DNA from: Liolophura sinensis
Lineage: Eukaryota; Mollusca; Polyplacophora; Chitonida; Chitonidae
DNA length: 64,000 nucleotides
Reading direction: 5' to 3'
Assembly (NCBI RefSeq): GCF_032854445.1
Contig: NW_027017990.1
Span: forward strand, 84,124 to 148,123
Shown: piece after piece, positions 8,804-22,200 of the stretch
Numbering within the stretch: position 1 is the first letter of the stretch
Layout of the letters: each line of letters begins with the position of its first letter
Made by a program: the position numbers and the translations under genes
The notes under the pieces: generated by a model
What the model was told of the DNA's origin: nothing
The model's input: the letters and a program-made list of their open reading frames with translations, nothing else
The model's database searches: none

Positions 8804-11553
8804 AATGTCTTTATCTACATGTAGAAAAACCACACCATTTGTATATAAAAAAAAACAAAAGGTACTTGATACAATCCGCTGTAAAAAGTACAATTGAACA
8901 CTGACCCACATCAATAAGGTGCCAAAGGATGCGCAATTGGGCCAGGCATCTCCAGCTGTTGAAAAATTGCAAATTTCTATGGTTTCCATGGAGTAAGAGC
9001 CGTTGCTGGGCACGTGATCTTGACATCATTGATTATTCATTTGTGGCTACAGCCAAAAGTATTGGTCGGAGAGCAACGCGGTTTGCACCATTCGATTTCT
9101 CGTCACAAAATACGTCGGATTAGCCTCTTACCAGCAGCATTGGAACAGCTTTTCCACTTTTGGATTTTTGCCTGGTCTTTTTGCGAATTGAAATCGGCTA
9201 CATTAACTATGTACAATCGCGACTGGTCATTACTATATTCAACTTTTCATTATAAGTTATGTGCCCTTCGGTAGCCCAGACGACGTCAAATCTTTGGGCC
9301 AAGCCCATTTAACTCACCCAACAAATGTCTTACTTCTAAGTCGAAGACAAACTCAATGTCTTTATCTACATGTAGAAAAACCACACCATTTGTATATAAA
9401 AAAAACACAAGGTACTTGATACAATCCGCTGTAAAAAGTACAATTGAACACTGACCCACATCAATAAGGTGCCAAAGGATGCGCAATTGGGCCAGGCATC
9501 TCCAGCTGTTGAAAAATTGCAAATTTCCTTGGTTTCCATGGAGTAAGAGCCGTTGCTGGGCACGTGATCTTGACATCATTGATTATTCATTTGTGGCTAC
9601 AGCCAAAAGTATTGGTCGGAGAGCAACGCGGTTTGCACCATTCGATTTCTCGTCACAAAATACGTCGGATTAGCCTCTTACCAGCAGCATTGGAACAGTT
9701 TTTCCACTTTTGGATTTTTGCCTGGTCATTTTGCTAATTGAAATCGGCTACATTAACTATGTACAATCGCGACTGGTCATTACTATATTCAACATTTCAT
9801 TATAAGTTCTGTGCCCTTCGGTAGCCCAGACGACGTCAAATCTTTGGGCCAAGCCCATTTAACTCACCCAGCAAATGTCTTACTTCTAAGTCGAAGACAA
9901 ACTCAATGTCTTTATCTATATGTAGAAAAACCACACCATTTGTATATAAAAAAACACAAGGTACTTGATACAATCCGCTGTAAAAAGTACAATTGAACAC
10001 TGACCCACATCAATAAGGTGCCAAAAGATGCGCAATTGGGCCAGGCATCTCCAGCTGTTGAAAAATTGCAAATTTCCTTGGTTTCCATGGAGTAAGAGCC
10101 GTTGCTGGGCACGTGATCTTGACATCATTGATTATTCATTTGTGGCTACAGCCAAAAGTATTGGTCGGAGAGCAACGCGGTTTGCACCATTCGATTTCTC
10201 GTCACAAAATACGTCGGATTAGCCTCTTACCAGCAGCATTGGAACAGTTTTTCCACTTTTGGATTTTTGCCTGGTCTTTTTGCTTATTGAAATCGGGTAC
10301 ATTAGCTATGTACAATCGCGACTGGTCATTACTATATTCAATTTTTCATTATAAGTTATGTGCCCTTCGGTAGCCCAGACGACGTCAAATCTTTGGGCCA
10401 AGCCCATTTAACTCACCCAGCAAATGTCTTACTTCTAAGTCGAAGACAAACTCAATGTCTTTATCTACATGTAGAAAAACCACACCATTTGTATATAAAA
10501 AAAAACAAAAGGTACTTGATACAATCCGCTGTAAAAAGTACAATTGAACACTGACCCACATCAATAAGGTGCCAAAGGATGCGCAATTGGGCCAGGCATC
10601 TCCAGCTGTTGAAAAATTGCAAATTTCCTTGGTTTCCATGGAGTAAGAGCCGTTGCTGGGCACGTGATCTTGACATCATTGATTATTCATTTGTGGCTAC
10701 AGCCAAAAGTATTGGTCGGAGAGCAACGCGGTTTGCACCATTCGATTTCTCGTCACAAAATACGTCGGATTAGCCTCTTACCAGCAGCATTGGAACAGTT
10801 TTTCTACTTTTGGATTTTTGCCTGGTCTTTTTGCGAATTGAAATCGGCTACATTAACTATGTACAATCGCGACTGGTCATTACTATATTCAACATTTCAT
10901 TATAAGTTATGTGCCCTTCGGTAGCCCAGACGACGTCAAATCTTTGGGCCAAACCCATTTAACTCACCCAGCAAATGTCTTACTTCTAAGTCGAAGACAA
11001 ACTCAATGTCTTTATCTACATGTAGAAAAACCACATCATTTGTATATAAAAAAACACAAGGTACTTGATACAATCCGCTGTAAAAAGTACAATTGAACAC
11101 TGACCCACATCAATAAGGTGCCAAAAGATGCGCAATTGGGCCAGGCATCTCCAGCTGTTGAAAAATTGCAAATTTCCTTGGTTTCCATGGAGTAAGAGCC
11201 GTTGCTGGGCACGTGATCTTGACATCATTGATTATTCATTTGTGGCTACAGCCAAAAGTATTGGTCGGAGAGCAACGCGGTTTGCACCATTCGATTTCTC
11301 GTCACAAAATACGTCGGATTAGCCTCTTACCAGCAGCATTGGAACAGTTTTTCCACTTTTGGATTTTTGCCTGGTCTTTTTGCTTATTGAAATCGGGTAC
11401 ATTAGCTATGTACAATCGCGACTGGTCATTACTATATTCAATTTTTCATTATAAGTTATGTGCCCTTCGGTAGCCCAGACGACGTCAAATCTTTGGGCCA
11501 AGCCCATTTAACTCACCCAGCAAATGTCTTACTTCTAAGTCGAAGACAAACTC
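8804..11553 (+). repeat. Complete 5-mer HOR copy 2 (2,750 bp)
   Basis: Monomers start at 8804, 9355, 9905, 10454 and 11005, in the order alpha, beta, gamma, delta, epsilon with the same private variants as copy 1. The near identity over 2,750 bp, against a few percent divergence between adjacent monomers, is the defining sign of a recently amplified higher-order repeat. Confidence 0.88.
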
Positions 11554-13203
11554 AATGTCTTTATCTACATGTAGAAAAACCACACCATTTGTATATAAAA
11601 AAAAACAAAAGGTACTTGATACAATCCGCTGTAAAAAGTACAATTGAACACTGACCCACATCAATAAGGTGCCAAAGGATGCGCAATTGGGCCAGGCATC
11701 TCCAGCTGTTGAAAAATTGCAAATTTCTATGGTTTCCATGGAGTAAGAGCCGTTGCTGGGCACGTGATCTTGACATCATTGATTATTCATTTGTGGCTAC
11801 AGCCAAAAGTATTGGTCGGAGAGCAACGCGGTTTGCACCATTCGATTTCTCGTCACAAAATACGTCGGATTAGCCTCTTACCAGCAGCATTGGAACAGCT
11901 TTTCCACTTTTGGATTTTTGCCTGGTCTTTTTGCGAATTGAAATCGGCTACATTAACTATGTACAATCGCGACTGGTCATTACTATATTCAACTTTTCAT
12001 TATAAGTTATGTGCCCTTCGGTAGCCCAGACGACGTCAAATCTTTGGGCCAAGCCCATTTAACTCACCCAACAAATGTCTTACTTCTAAGTCGAAGACAA
12101 ACTCAATGTCTTTATCTACATGTAGAAAAACCACACCATTTGTATATAAAAAAAACAAAAGGTACTTGATACAATCCGCTGTAAAAAGTACAATTGAACA
12201 CTGACCCACATCAATAAGGTGCCAAAGGATGCGCAATTGGGCCAGGCATCTCCAGCTGTTGAAAAATTGCAAATTTCCTTGGTTTCCATGGAGTAAGAGC
12301 CGTTGCTGGGCACGTGATCTTGACATCATTGATTATTCATTTGTGGCTACAGCCAAAAGTATTGGTCGGAGAGCAACGCGGTTTGCACCATTCGATTTCT
12401 CGTCACAAAATACGTCGGATTAGCCTCTTACCAGCAGCATTGGAACAGTTTTTCCACTTTTGGATTTTTGCCTGGTCATTTTGCTAATTGAAATCGGCTA
12501 CATTAACTATGTACAATCGCGACTGGTCATTACTATATTCAACATTTCATTATAAGTTCTGTGCCCTTCGGTAGCCCAGACGACGTCAAATCTTTGGGCC
12601 AAGCCCATTTAACTCACCCAGCAAATGTCTTACTTCTAAGTCGAAGACAAACTCAATGTCTTTATCTATATGTAGAAAAACCACACCATTTGTATATAAA
12701 AAAACACAAGGTACTTGATACAATCCGCTGTAAAAAGTACAATTGAACACTGACCCACATCAATAAGGTGCCAAAAGATGCGCAATTGGGCCAGGCATCT
12801 CCAGCTGTTGAAAAATTGCAAATTTCCTTGGTTTCCATGGAGTAAGAGCCGTTGCTGGGCACGTGATCTTGACATCATTGATTATTCATTTGTGGCTACA
12901 GCCAAAAGTATTGGTCGGAGAGCAACGCGGTTTGCACCATTCGATTTCTCGTCACAAAATACGTCGGATTAGCCTCTTACCAGCAGCATTGGAACAGTTT
13001 TTCCACTTTTGGATTTTTGCCTGGTCTTTTTGCTTATTGAAATCGGGTACATTAGCTATGTACAATCGCGACTGGTCATTACTATATTCAATTTTTCATT
13101 ATAAGTTATGTGCCCTTCGGTAGCCCAGACGACGTCAAATCTTTGGGCCAAGCCCATTTAACTCACCCAGCAAATGTCTTACTTCTAAGTCGAAGACAAA
13201 CTC
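11554..13203 (+). repeat. Truncated 5-mer HOR copy 3: alpha, beta, gamma only
   Basis: Monomers start at 11554, 12105 and 12655. Gamma is followed at once by another alpha monomer (13204, CTATGG and AACAGCTTTTCC), so delta and epsilon are missing. Gamma and epsilon share GCTTATT, GGGTACATTAGC and AATTTTT. An unequal exchange between these two look-alike units would remove exactly two monomers (1,100 bp), which is what is seen. Confidence 0.82.
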
Positions 13204-15405
13204 AATGTCTTTATCTACATGTAGAAAAACCACACCATTTGTATATAAAAAAAAACAAAAGGTACTTGATACAATCCGCTGTAAAAAGTACAATTGAACA
13301 CTGACCCACATCAATAAGGTGCCAAAGGATGCGCAATTGGGCCAGGCATCTCCAGCTGTTGAAAAATTGCAAATTTCTATGGTTTCCATGGAGTAAGAGC
13401 CGTTGCTGGGCACGTGATCTTGACATCATTGATTATTCATTTGTGGCTACAGCCAAAAGTATTGGTCGGAGAGTAACGCGGTTTGCACCATTCGATTTCT
13501 CGTCACAAAATACGTCGGATTAGCCTCTTACCAGCAGCATTGGAACAGCTTTTCCACTTTTGGATTTTTGCCTGGTCTTTTTGCGAATTGAAATCGGCTA
13601 CATTAACTATGTACAATCGCGACTGGTCATTACTATATTCAACTTTTCATTATAAGTTATGTGCCCTTCGGTAGCCCAGACGACGTCAAATCTTTGGGCC
13701 AAGCCCATTTAACTCACCCAGCAAATGTCTTACTTCTAAGTCGAAGACAAACTCAATGTCTTTATCTACATGTAGAAAAACCACACCATTTGTATATAAA
13801 AAAAACAAAAGGTACTTGATACAATCCGCTGTAAAAAGTACAATTGAACACTGACCCACATCAATAAGGTGCCAAAGGATGCGCAATTGGGCCAGGCATC
13901 TCCAGCTGTTGAAAAATTGCAAATTTCCTTGGTTTCCATGGAGTAAGAGCCGTTGCTGGGCACGTGATCTTGACATCATTGATTATTCATTTGTGGCTAC
14001 AGCCAAAAGTATTGGTCGGAGAGCAACGCGGTTTGCACCATTCGATTTCTCGTCACAAAATACGTCGGATTAGCCTCTTACCAGCAGCATTGGAACAGTT
14101 TTTCCACTTTTGGATTTTTGCCTGGTCATTTTGCTAATTGAAATCGGCTACATTAACTATGTACAATCGCGACTGGTCATTACTATATTCAACTTTTCAT
14201 TATAAGTTATGTGCCCTTCGGTAGCCCAGACGACGTCAAATCTTTGGGCCAAACCCATTTAACTCACCCAGCAAATGTCTTACTTCTAAGTCGAAGACAA
14301 ACTCAATGTCTTTATCTACATGTAGAAAAACCACACCATTTGTATATAAAACAAACACAAGGTACTTGATACAATCCGCTGTAAAAAGTACAATTGAACA
14401 CTGACCCACATCAATAAGGTGCCAAAGGATGCGCAATTGGGCCAGGCATCTCCAGCTGTTGAAAAATTGCAAATTTCCTTGGTTTCCATGGAGTAAGAGC
14501 CGTTGCTGGGCACGTGATCTTGACATCATTGATTATTCATTTGTGGCTACAGCCAAAAGTATTGGTTGGAGAGCAACGCGGTTTGCACCATTCGATTTCT
14601 CGTCACAAAATACGTCGGATTAGCCTCTTACCAGCAGCATTGGAACAGTTTTTCTACTTTTGGATTTTTGCCTGGTCTTTTTGCTTATTGAAATCGGCTA
14701 CATTAACTATGTACAATCGCGACTGGTCATTACTATATTCAACATTTCATTATAAGTTATGTGCCCTTCGGTAGCCCAGACGACGTCAAATCTTTGGGCC
14801 AAACCCATTTAACTCACCCAGCAAATGTCTTACTTCTAAGTCGAAGACAAACTCAATGTCTTTATCTACATGTAGAAAAACCACACCATTTGTATATAAA
14901 AAAAAACACAAGGTACTTGATACAATCCGCTGTAAAAAGTACAATTGAACACTGACCCACATCAATAAGGTGCCAAAGGATGCGCAATTGGGCCAGGCAT
15001 CTCCAGCTGTTGAAAAATTGCAAATTTCCTTGGTTTCCATGGAGTAAGAGCCGTTGCTGGGCACGTGATCTTGACATCATTGATTATTCATTTGTGGCTA
15101 CAGCCAAAAGTATTGGTCGGAGAGCAACGCGGTTTGCACCATTCGATTTCTCGTCACAAAATACGTCGGATTAGCCTCTTACCAGCAGCATTGGAACAGT
15201 TTTTCCACTTTTGGATTTTTGCCTGGTCTTTTTGCGAATTGAAATCGGCTACATTAACTATGTACAATCGCGACTGGTCATTACTATATTCAATTTTTCA
15301 TTATAAGTTATGTGCCCTTCGGTAGCCCAGACGACGTCAAATCTTTGGGCCAAGCCCATTTAACTCACCCAACAAATGTCTTACTTCTAAGTCGAAGACA
15401 AACTC
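13204..15405 (+). repeat. Decaying end of the 5-mer HOR domain (4 monomers)
   Basis: Starts are 13204, 13755, 14305 and 14855. The first is an alpha unit with a private GAGTAACG (C to T, near 13473) and CCCAGC. The second matches the monomer at 4405 in its diagnostic sites. The third has a private ATTGGTTGGAG and an A-tract broken by a C (AAAACAAACACAAGG). The fourth has a 9-A tract and AATTTTT. Strict 5-mer order is lost here. Confidence 0.7.
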
Positions 15406-18400
15406 AATGTCTTTATCTACATGTAGAAAAACCACACCATTTGTATATAAAAAAAACAAAAGGTACTTGATACAATCCGCTGTAAAAAGTACAATTGAAC
15501 ACTGACCCACATCAATAAGGTGCCAAAGGATGCGCAATTGGGCCAGGCATCTCCAGCTGTTGAAAAATTGCAAATTTCCTTGGTTTCCATGGAGTAAGAG
15601 CCGTTGCTGGGCACGTGATCTTGACATCATTGATTATTCATTTGTGGCTACAGCCAAAAGTATTGGTCGGAGAGCAACGCGGTTTGCACCATTCGATTTC
15701 TCGTCACAAAATACGTCGGATTAGCCTCTTACCAGCAGCATTGGAACAGTTTTTCCACTTTTGGATTTTTGCCTGGTCATTTTGCTAATTGAAATCGGCT
15801 ACATTAACTATGTACAATCGCGACTGGTCATTACTATATTCAACATTTCATTATAAGTTCTGTGCCCTTCGGTAGCCCAGACGACGTCAAATCTTTGGGC
15901 CAAGCCCATTTAACTCACCCAGCAAATGTCTTACTTCTAAGTCGAAGACAAACTCAATGTCTTTATCTACATGTAGAAAAACCACACCATTTGTATATAA
16001 AAAAAACACAAGGTACTTGATACAACCCGCTGTAAAAAGTACAATTGAACACTGACCCACATCAATAAGGTGCCAAAGGATGCGCAATTGGGCCAGGCAT
16101 CTCCAGCTGTTGAAAAATTGCAAATTTCCTTGGTTTCCATGGAGTAAGAGCCGTTGCTGGGCACGTGATCTTGACATCATTGATTATTCATTTGTGGCTA
16201 CAGCCACAAGTATTGGTCGGAGAGCAACGCGGTTTGCACCATTCGATTTCTCGTCACAAAATACGTCGGATTAGCCTCTTACCAGCAGCATTGGAACAGT
16301 TTTTCCACTTTTGGATTTTTGCCTGGTCATTTTGCTAATTGAAATCGGCTACATTAACTATGTACAATCGCGACTGGTCATTACTATATTCAACTTTTCA
16401 TTATAAGTTATGTGCCCTTCGGTAGCCCAGACGACGTCAAATCTTTGGGCCAAACCCATTTAACTCACCCAGCAAATGTCTTACTTCTAAGTCGAAGACA
16501 AACTCAATGTCTTTATCTACATGTAGAAAAACCACACCATTTGTATATAAAAAAAACACAAGGTACTTGATACAATCCGCTGTAAAAAGTACAATTGAAC
16601 ACTGACCCACATCAATAAGGTGCCAAAGGATGCGCAATTGGGCCAGGCATCTCCAGCTGTTGAAAAATTGCAAATTTCCTTGGTTTCCATGGAGTAAGAG
16701 CCGTTGCTGGGCACGTGATCTTGACATCATTGATTATTCATTTGTGGCTACAGCCAAAAGTATTGGTCGGAGAGCAACGCGGTTTGCACCATTCGATTTC
16801 TCGTCACAAAATACGTCGGATTAGCCTCTTACCAGCAGCATTGGAACAGTTTTTCTACTTTTGGATTTTTGCCTGGTCTTTTTGCTAATTGAAATCGGCT
16901 ACATTAACTATGTACAATCGCGACTGGTCATTACTATATTCAACTTTTCATTATAAGTTATGTGCCCTTCGGTAGCCCAGACGACGTCAAATCTTTGAGC
17001 CAAACCCATTTAACTCACCCAGCAAATGTCTTACTTCTAAGTCGAAGACAAACTCAATGTCTTTATCTACATGTAGAAAAACCACACCATTTGTATATAA
17101 AAAAAACACAAGGTACTTGATACAATCCGCTGTAAAAAGTACAATTGAACACTGACCCACATCAATAAGGTGCCAAAGGATGCGCAATTGGGCCAGGCAT
17201 CTCCAGCTGTTGAAAAATTGCAAATTTCCTTGGTTTCCATGGAGTAAGAGCCGTTGCTGGGCACGTGATCTTGACATCATTGATTATTCATTTGTGGCTA
17301 CAGCCAAAAGTATTGGTTGGAGAGCAACGCGGTTTGCACCATTCGATTTCTCGTCACAAAATACGTCGGATTAGTCTCTTACCAGCAGCATTGGAACAGT
17401 TTTTCTACTTTTGGATTTTTGCCTGGTCTTTTTGCGAATTGAAATCGGCTACATTAACTATGTACAATCGCGACTGGTCATTACTATATTCAACATTTCA
17501 TTATAAGTTATGTGCCCTTCGGTAGCCCAGACGACGTCAAATCTTTGGGCCAAACCCATTTAACTCACCCAGCAAATGTCTTACTTCTAAGTCGAAGACA
17601 AACTCAATGTCTTTATCTACATGTAGAAAAACCACACCATTTGTATATAAAAAAAACACAAGGTACTTGATACAATCCGCTGTAAAAAGTACAATTGAAC
17701 ACTGACCCACATCAATAAGGTGCCAAAGGATGCGCAATTGGGCCAGGCATCTCCAGCTGTTGAAAAATTGCAAATTTCCTTGGTTTCCATGGAGTAAGAG
17801 CCGTTGCTGGGCACGTGATCTTGACATCATTGATTATTCATTTGTGGCTACAGCCAAAAGTATTGGTCGGAGAGCAACGCGGTTTGCACCATTCGATTTC
17901 TCGTCACAAAATACGTCGGATTAGCCTCTTACGAGCAGCATTGGAACAGTTTTTCCACTTTTGGATTTTTGCCTGTTCTTTTTGCGAATTGAAATCGGCT
18001 GCATTAACTATGTACAATCGCGACTGGTCATTACTATATTCAACTTTTCATTATAAGTTAGGTGCCCTTCGGTAGCCCAGACGACGTCAAATCTTTGGGC
18101 CAAGCCCATTTAACTCACCCAACAAATGTCTTACTATTAAGTCGAAGACAAACTCAATGTCTTTATCTACATGTAGAAAAACCACACCATTTGTATGTAA
18201 AAAAAAACAGAAGGTACTTGATACAATCCGCTGTAAAAAGTACAATTGAACACTGACCCACATCAATAAGGTGCCAAAGGATGCGCAATTGGGCCAGGCA
18301 TCTCCAGCTGTTGAAAAATTGCAAATTTCCTTGGTTTCCATGGAGTAAGAGCCGTTGCTGGGCACGTGATCTTGACATCATTGATTATTCATTTGTGGCT

Positions 18401-19256
18401 ACAGCCAAAAGTATTGGTCGGAGAGCAACGCGGTTTGCACCATTCGATTTCTCGTCACAAAATACGTCGGATTAGCCTCTTACCAGCAGCATTGGAACAG
18501 TTTTTCCACTTTTGGATTTTTGCCTGGTCATTTTGCGAATTGAAATCGGCTACATTAACTATGTACAATCGCGACTGGTCATTACTATATTCAACATTTC
18601 ATTATAAGTTATGTGCCCTTCGGTAGCCCAGACGACGTCAAATCTTTGGACCAAGCCCATTTAACTCACCCAGCAAATGTCTTACTTCTAAGTCGAAGAC
18701 AAACTCAATGTCTTTATCTACATGTAGAAAAACCACACCATTTGTATATAAAAAAAACACAAGGTACTTGATACAACCCGCTGTAAAAAGTACAATTAAA
18801 CACTGACCCACATCAATAAGGTGCCAAAGGATGCGCAATTGGGCCAGGCATCTCCAGCTGTTGAAAAATTGCAAATTTCCTTGGTTTCCATGGAGTAAGA
18901 GCCGTTGCTGGGCACGTGATCTTGACATCATTGATTATTCATTTGTGGCTACAGCCAAAAGTATTGGTCGGAGAGCAACGCGGTTTGCACCATTCGATTT
19001 CTCGTCACAAAATACGTCGGATTAGCCTCTTACCAGCAGCATTGGAACAGTTTTTCCACTTTTGGATTTTTGCCTGGTCATTTTGCTAATTGAAATCGGC
19101 TGCATTAACTATGTACAATCGCGACTGGTCATTACTATATTCAACTTTTCATTATAAGTTATGTGCCCTTCGGTAGCCCAGACGACGTCAAATCTTTGGG
19201 CCAAGCCCATTTAACTCACCCAACAAATGTCTTACTTCTAAGTCGAAGACAAACTC
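15406..19256 (+). repeat. Mosaic satellite segment, seven monomers
   Basis: Starts are 15406, 15956, 16506, 17056, 17606, 18156 and 18707. The ATTGGTTGGAG variant of 14305 returns in the unit at 17056, five monomers later, so a loose 5-monomer spacing persists (14305-15955 compared with 17056-18706). New variants enter here and are then reused downstream: TTTGTATGTAAA instead of TTTGTATATAAA (first near 18193), ACAACCCGC with CAATTAAAC (first together near 18775), and GGCTGCATTAAC (first near 17998). The unit at 17606 has several private changes: TTACGAGCAGC, CCTGTTC, AGTTAGGTG and TTACTATTAAG. Confidence 0.72.
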
Positions 19257-22200
19257 AATGTCTTTATCTACATGTAGAAAAACCACACCATTTGTATGTA
19301 AAAAAAACAAAAGGTACTTGATACAATCCGCTGTAAAAAGTACAATTGAACACTGACCCACATCAATAAGGTGCCAAAGGATGCGCAATTGGGCCAGGCA
19401 TCTCCAGCTGTTGAAAAATTGCAAATTTCCTTGGTTTCCATGGAGTAAGAGCCGTTGCTGGGCACGTGATCTTGACATCATTGATTATTCATTTGTGGCT
19501 ACAGCCAAAAGTATTGGTCGGAGAGCAACGCGGTTTGCACCATTCGATTTCTCGTCACAAAATACGTCGGATTAGCCTCTTACCAGCAGCATTGGAACAG
19601 TTTTTCCACTTTTGGATTTTTGCCTGGTCATTTTGCTAATTGAAATCGGCTACATTAACTATGTACAATCGCGACTGGTCATTACTATATTCAACATTTC
19701 ATTATAAGTTCTGTGCCCTTCGGTAGCCCAGACGACGTCAAATCTTTGGGCCAAGCCCATTTAACTCACCCAGCAAATGTCTTACTTCTAAGTCGAAGAC
19801 AAACTCAATGTCTTTATCTACATGTAGAAAAACCACACCATTTGTATATAAAAAAAACACAAGGTACTTGATACAACCCGCTGTAAAAAGTACAATTAAA
19901 CACTGACCCACATCAATAAGGTGCCAAAGGATGCGCAATTGGGCCAGGCATCTCCAGCTGTTGAAAAATTGCAAATTTCCTTGGTTTCCATGGAGTAAGA
20001 GCCGTTGCTGGGCACGTGATCTTGACATCATTGATTATTCATTTGTGGCTACAGCCAAAAGTATTGGTCGGAGAGCAACGCGGTTTGCACCATTCGATTT
20101 CTCGTCACAAAATACGTCGGATTAGCCTCTTACCAGCAGCATTGGAACAGTTTTTCCACTTTTGGATTTTTGCCTGGTCTTTTTGCTAATTGAAATCGGC
20201 TGCGTTAACTATGTACAATCGCGACTGGTCATTACTATATTCAACTTTTCATTATATGTTATGTGCCCTTCGGTAGCCCAGACGACGTCAAATCTTTGGG
20301 CCAAACCCATTTAACTCACCCAACAAATGTCTTACTTCTAAGTCGAAGACAAACTCAATGTCTTTATCTACATGTAGAAAAACCACACCATTTGTATGTA
20401 AAAAAAAACACAAGGTACTTGATACAACCCGCTGTAAAAAGTACAATTGAACACTGACCCACATCAATAAGGTGCCAAAGGATGCGCAATTGGGCCAGGC
20501 ATCTCCAGCTGTTGAAAAATTGCAAATTTCCTTGGTTTCCATGGAGTAAGAGCCGTTGCTGGGCACGTGATCTTGACATCATTGATTATTCATTTGTGGC
20601 TACAGCCAAAAGTATTGGTCGGAGAGCAACGCGGTTTGCACCATTCGATTTCTCGTCACAAAATACTTCGGATTAGCCTCTTACCAGCAGCATTGGAACA
20701 GTTTTTCATCTTTTGGATTTTTGCCTGGTCTTTTTGCGAATTGAAATCGGCTACATTAACTATGTACAATCGCGACTGGTCATTACTATATTCAACTTTT
20801 CATTATAAGTTATGTGCCCTTCGGTAGCCCAGACGACGTCAAATCTTTGGGCCAAGCCCATTTAACTCACCCAGCAAATGTCTTACTTCTAAGTCGAAGA
20901 CAAACTCAATGTCTTTATCTACATGTAGAAAAACCACACCATTTGTATATAAAAAAAACAAAAGGTACTTGATACAATCCGCTGTAAAAAGTACAATTGA
21001 ACACTGACCCACATCAATAAGGTGCCAAAGGATGCGCAATTGGGCCAGGCATCTCCAGCTGTTGAAAAATTGCAAATTTCCTTGGTTTCCATGGAGTAAG
21101 AGCCGTTGCTGGGCACGTGATCTTGACATCATTGATTATTCATTTGTGGCTACAGCCAAAAGTATTGGTCGGAGAGCAACGCGGTTTGCACCATTCGATT
21201 TCTCGTCACAAAATACGTCGGATTAGCCTCTTACCAGCAGCATTGGAACAGTTTTTCCACTTTTGGATTTTTGCCTGGTCATTTTGCTAATTGAAATCGG
21301 CTACATTAACTATGTACAATCGCGACTGGTCATTACTATATTCAACATTTCATTATAAGTTCTGTGCCCTTCGGTAGCCCAGACGACGTCAAATCTTTGG
21401 GCCAAGCCCATTTAACTCACCCAGCAAATGTCTTACTTCTAAGTCGAAGACAAACTCAATGTCTTTATCTACATGTAGAAAAACCACACCATTTGTATAT
21501 AAAAAAAACAAAAGGTACTTGATACAATCCGCTGTAAAAAGTACAATTGAACACTGACCCACATCAATAAGGTGCCAAAAGATGCGCAATTGGGCCAGGC
21601 ATCTCCAGCTGTTGAAAAATTGCAAATTTCTATGGTTTCCATGGAGTAAGAGCCGTTGCTGGGCACGTGATCTTGACATCATTGATTATTCATTTGTGGC
21701 TACAGCCAAAAGTATTGGTCGGAGAGCAACGCGGTTTGCACCATTCGATTTCTCGTCACAAAATACGTCGGATTAGCCTCTTACCAGCAGCATTGGAACA
21801 GTTTTTCCACTTTTGGATTTTTGCCTGGTCTTTTTGCGAATTGAAATCGGCTACATTAACTATGTACAATCGCGACTGGTCATTACTATATTCAACTTTT
21901 CATTATAAGTTATGTGCCCTTCGGTAGCCCAGACGACGTCAAATCTTTGGGCCAAGCCCATTTAACTCACCCAGCAAATGTCTTACTTCTAAGTCGAAGA
22001 CAAACTCAATGTCTTTATCTACATGTAGAAAAACCACACCATTTGTATATAAAAAAAACAAAAGGTACTTGATACAATCCGCTGTAAAAAGTACAATTGA
22101 ACACTGACCCACATCAATAAGGTGCCAAAGGATGCGCAATTGGGCCAGGCATCTCCAGCTGTTGAAAAATTGCAAATTTCCTTGGTTTCCATGGAGTAAG

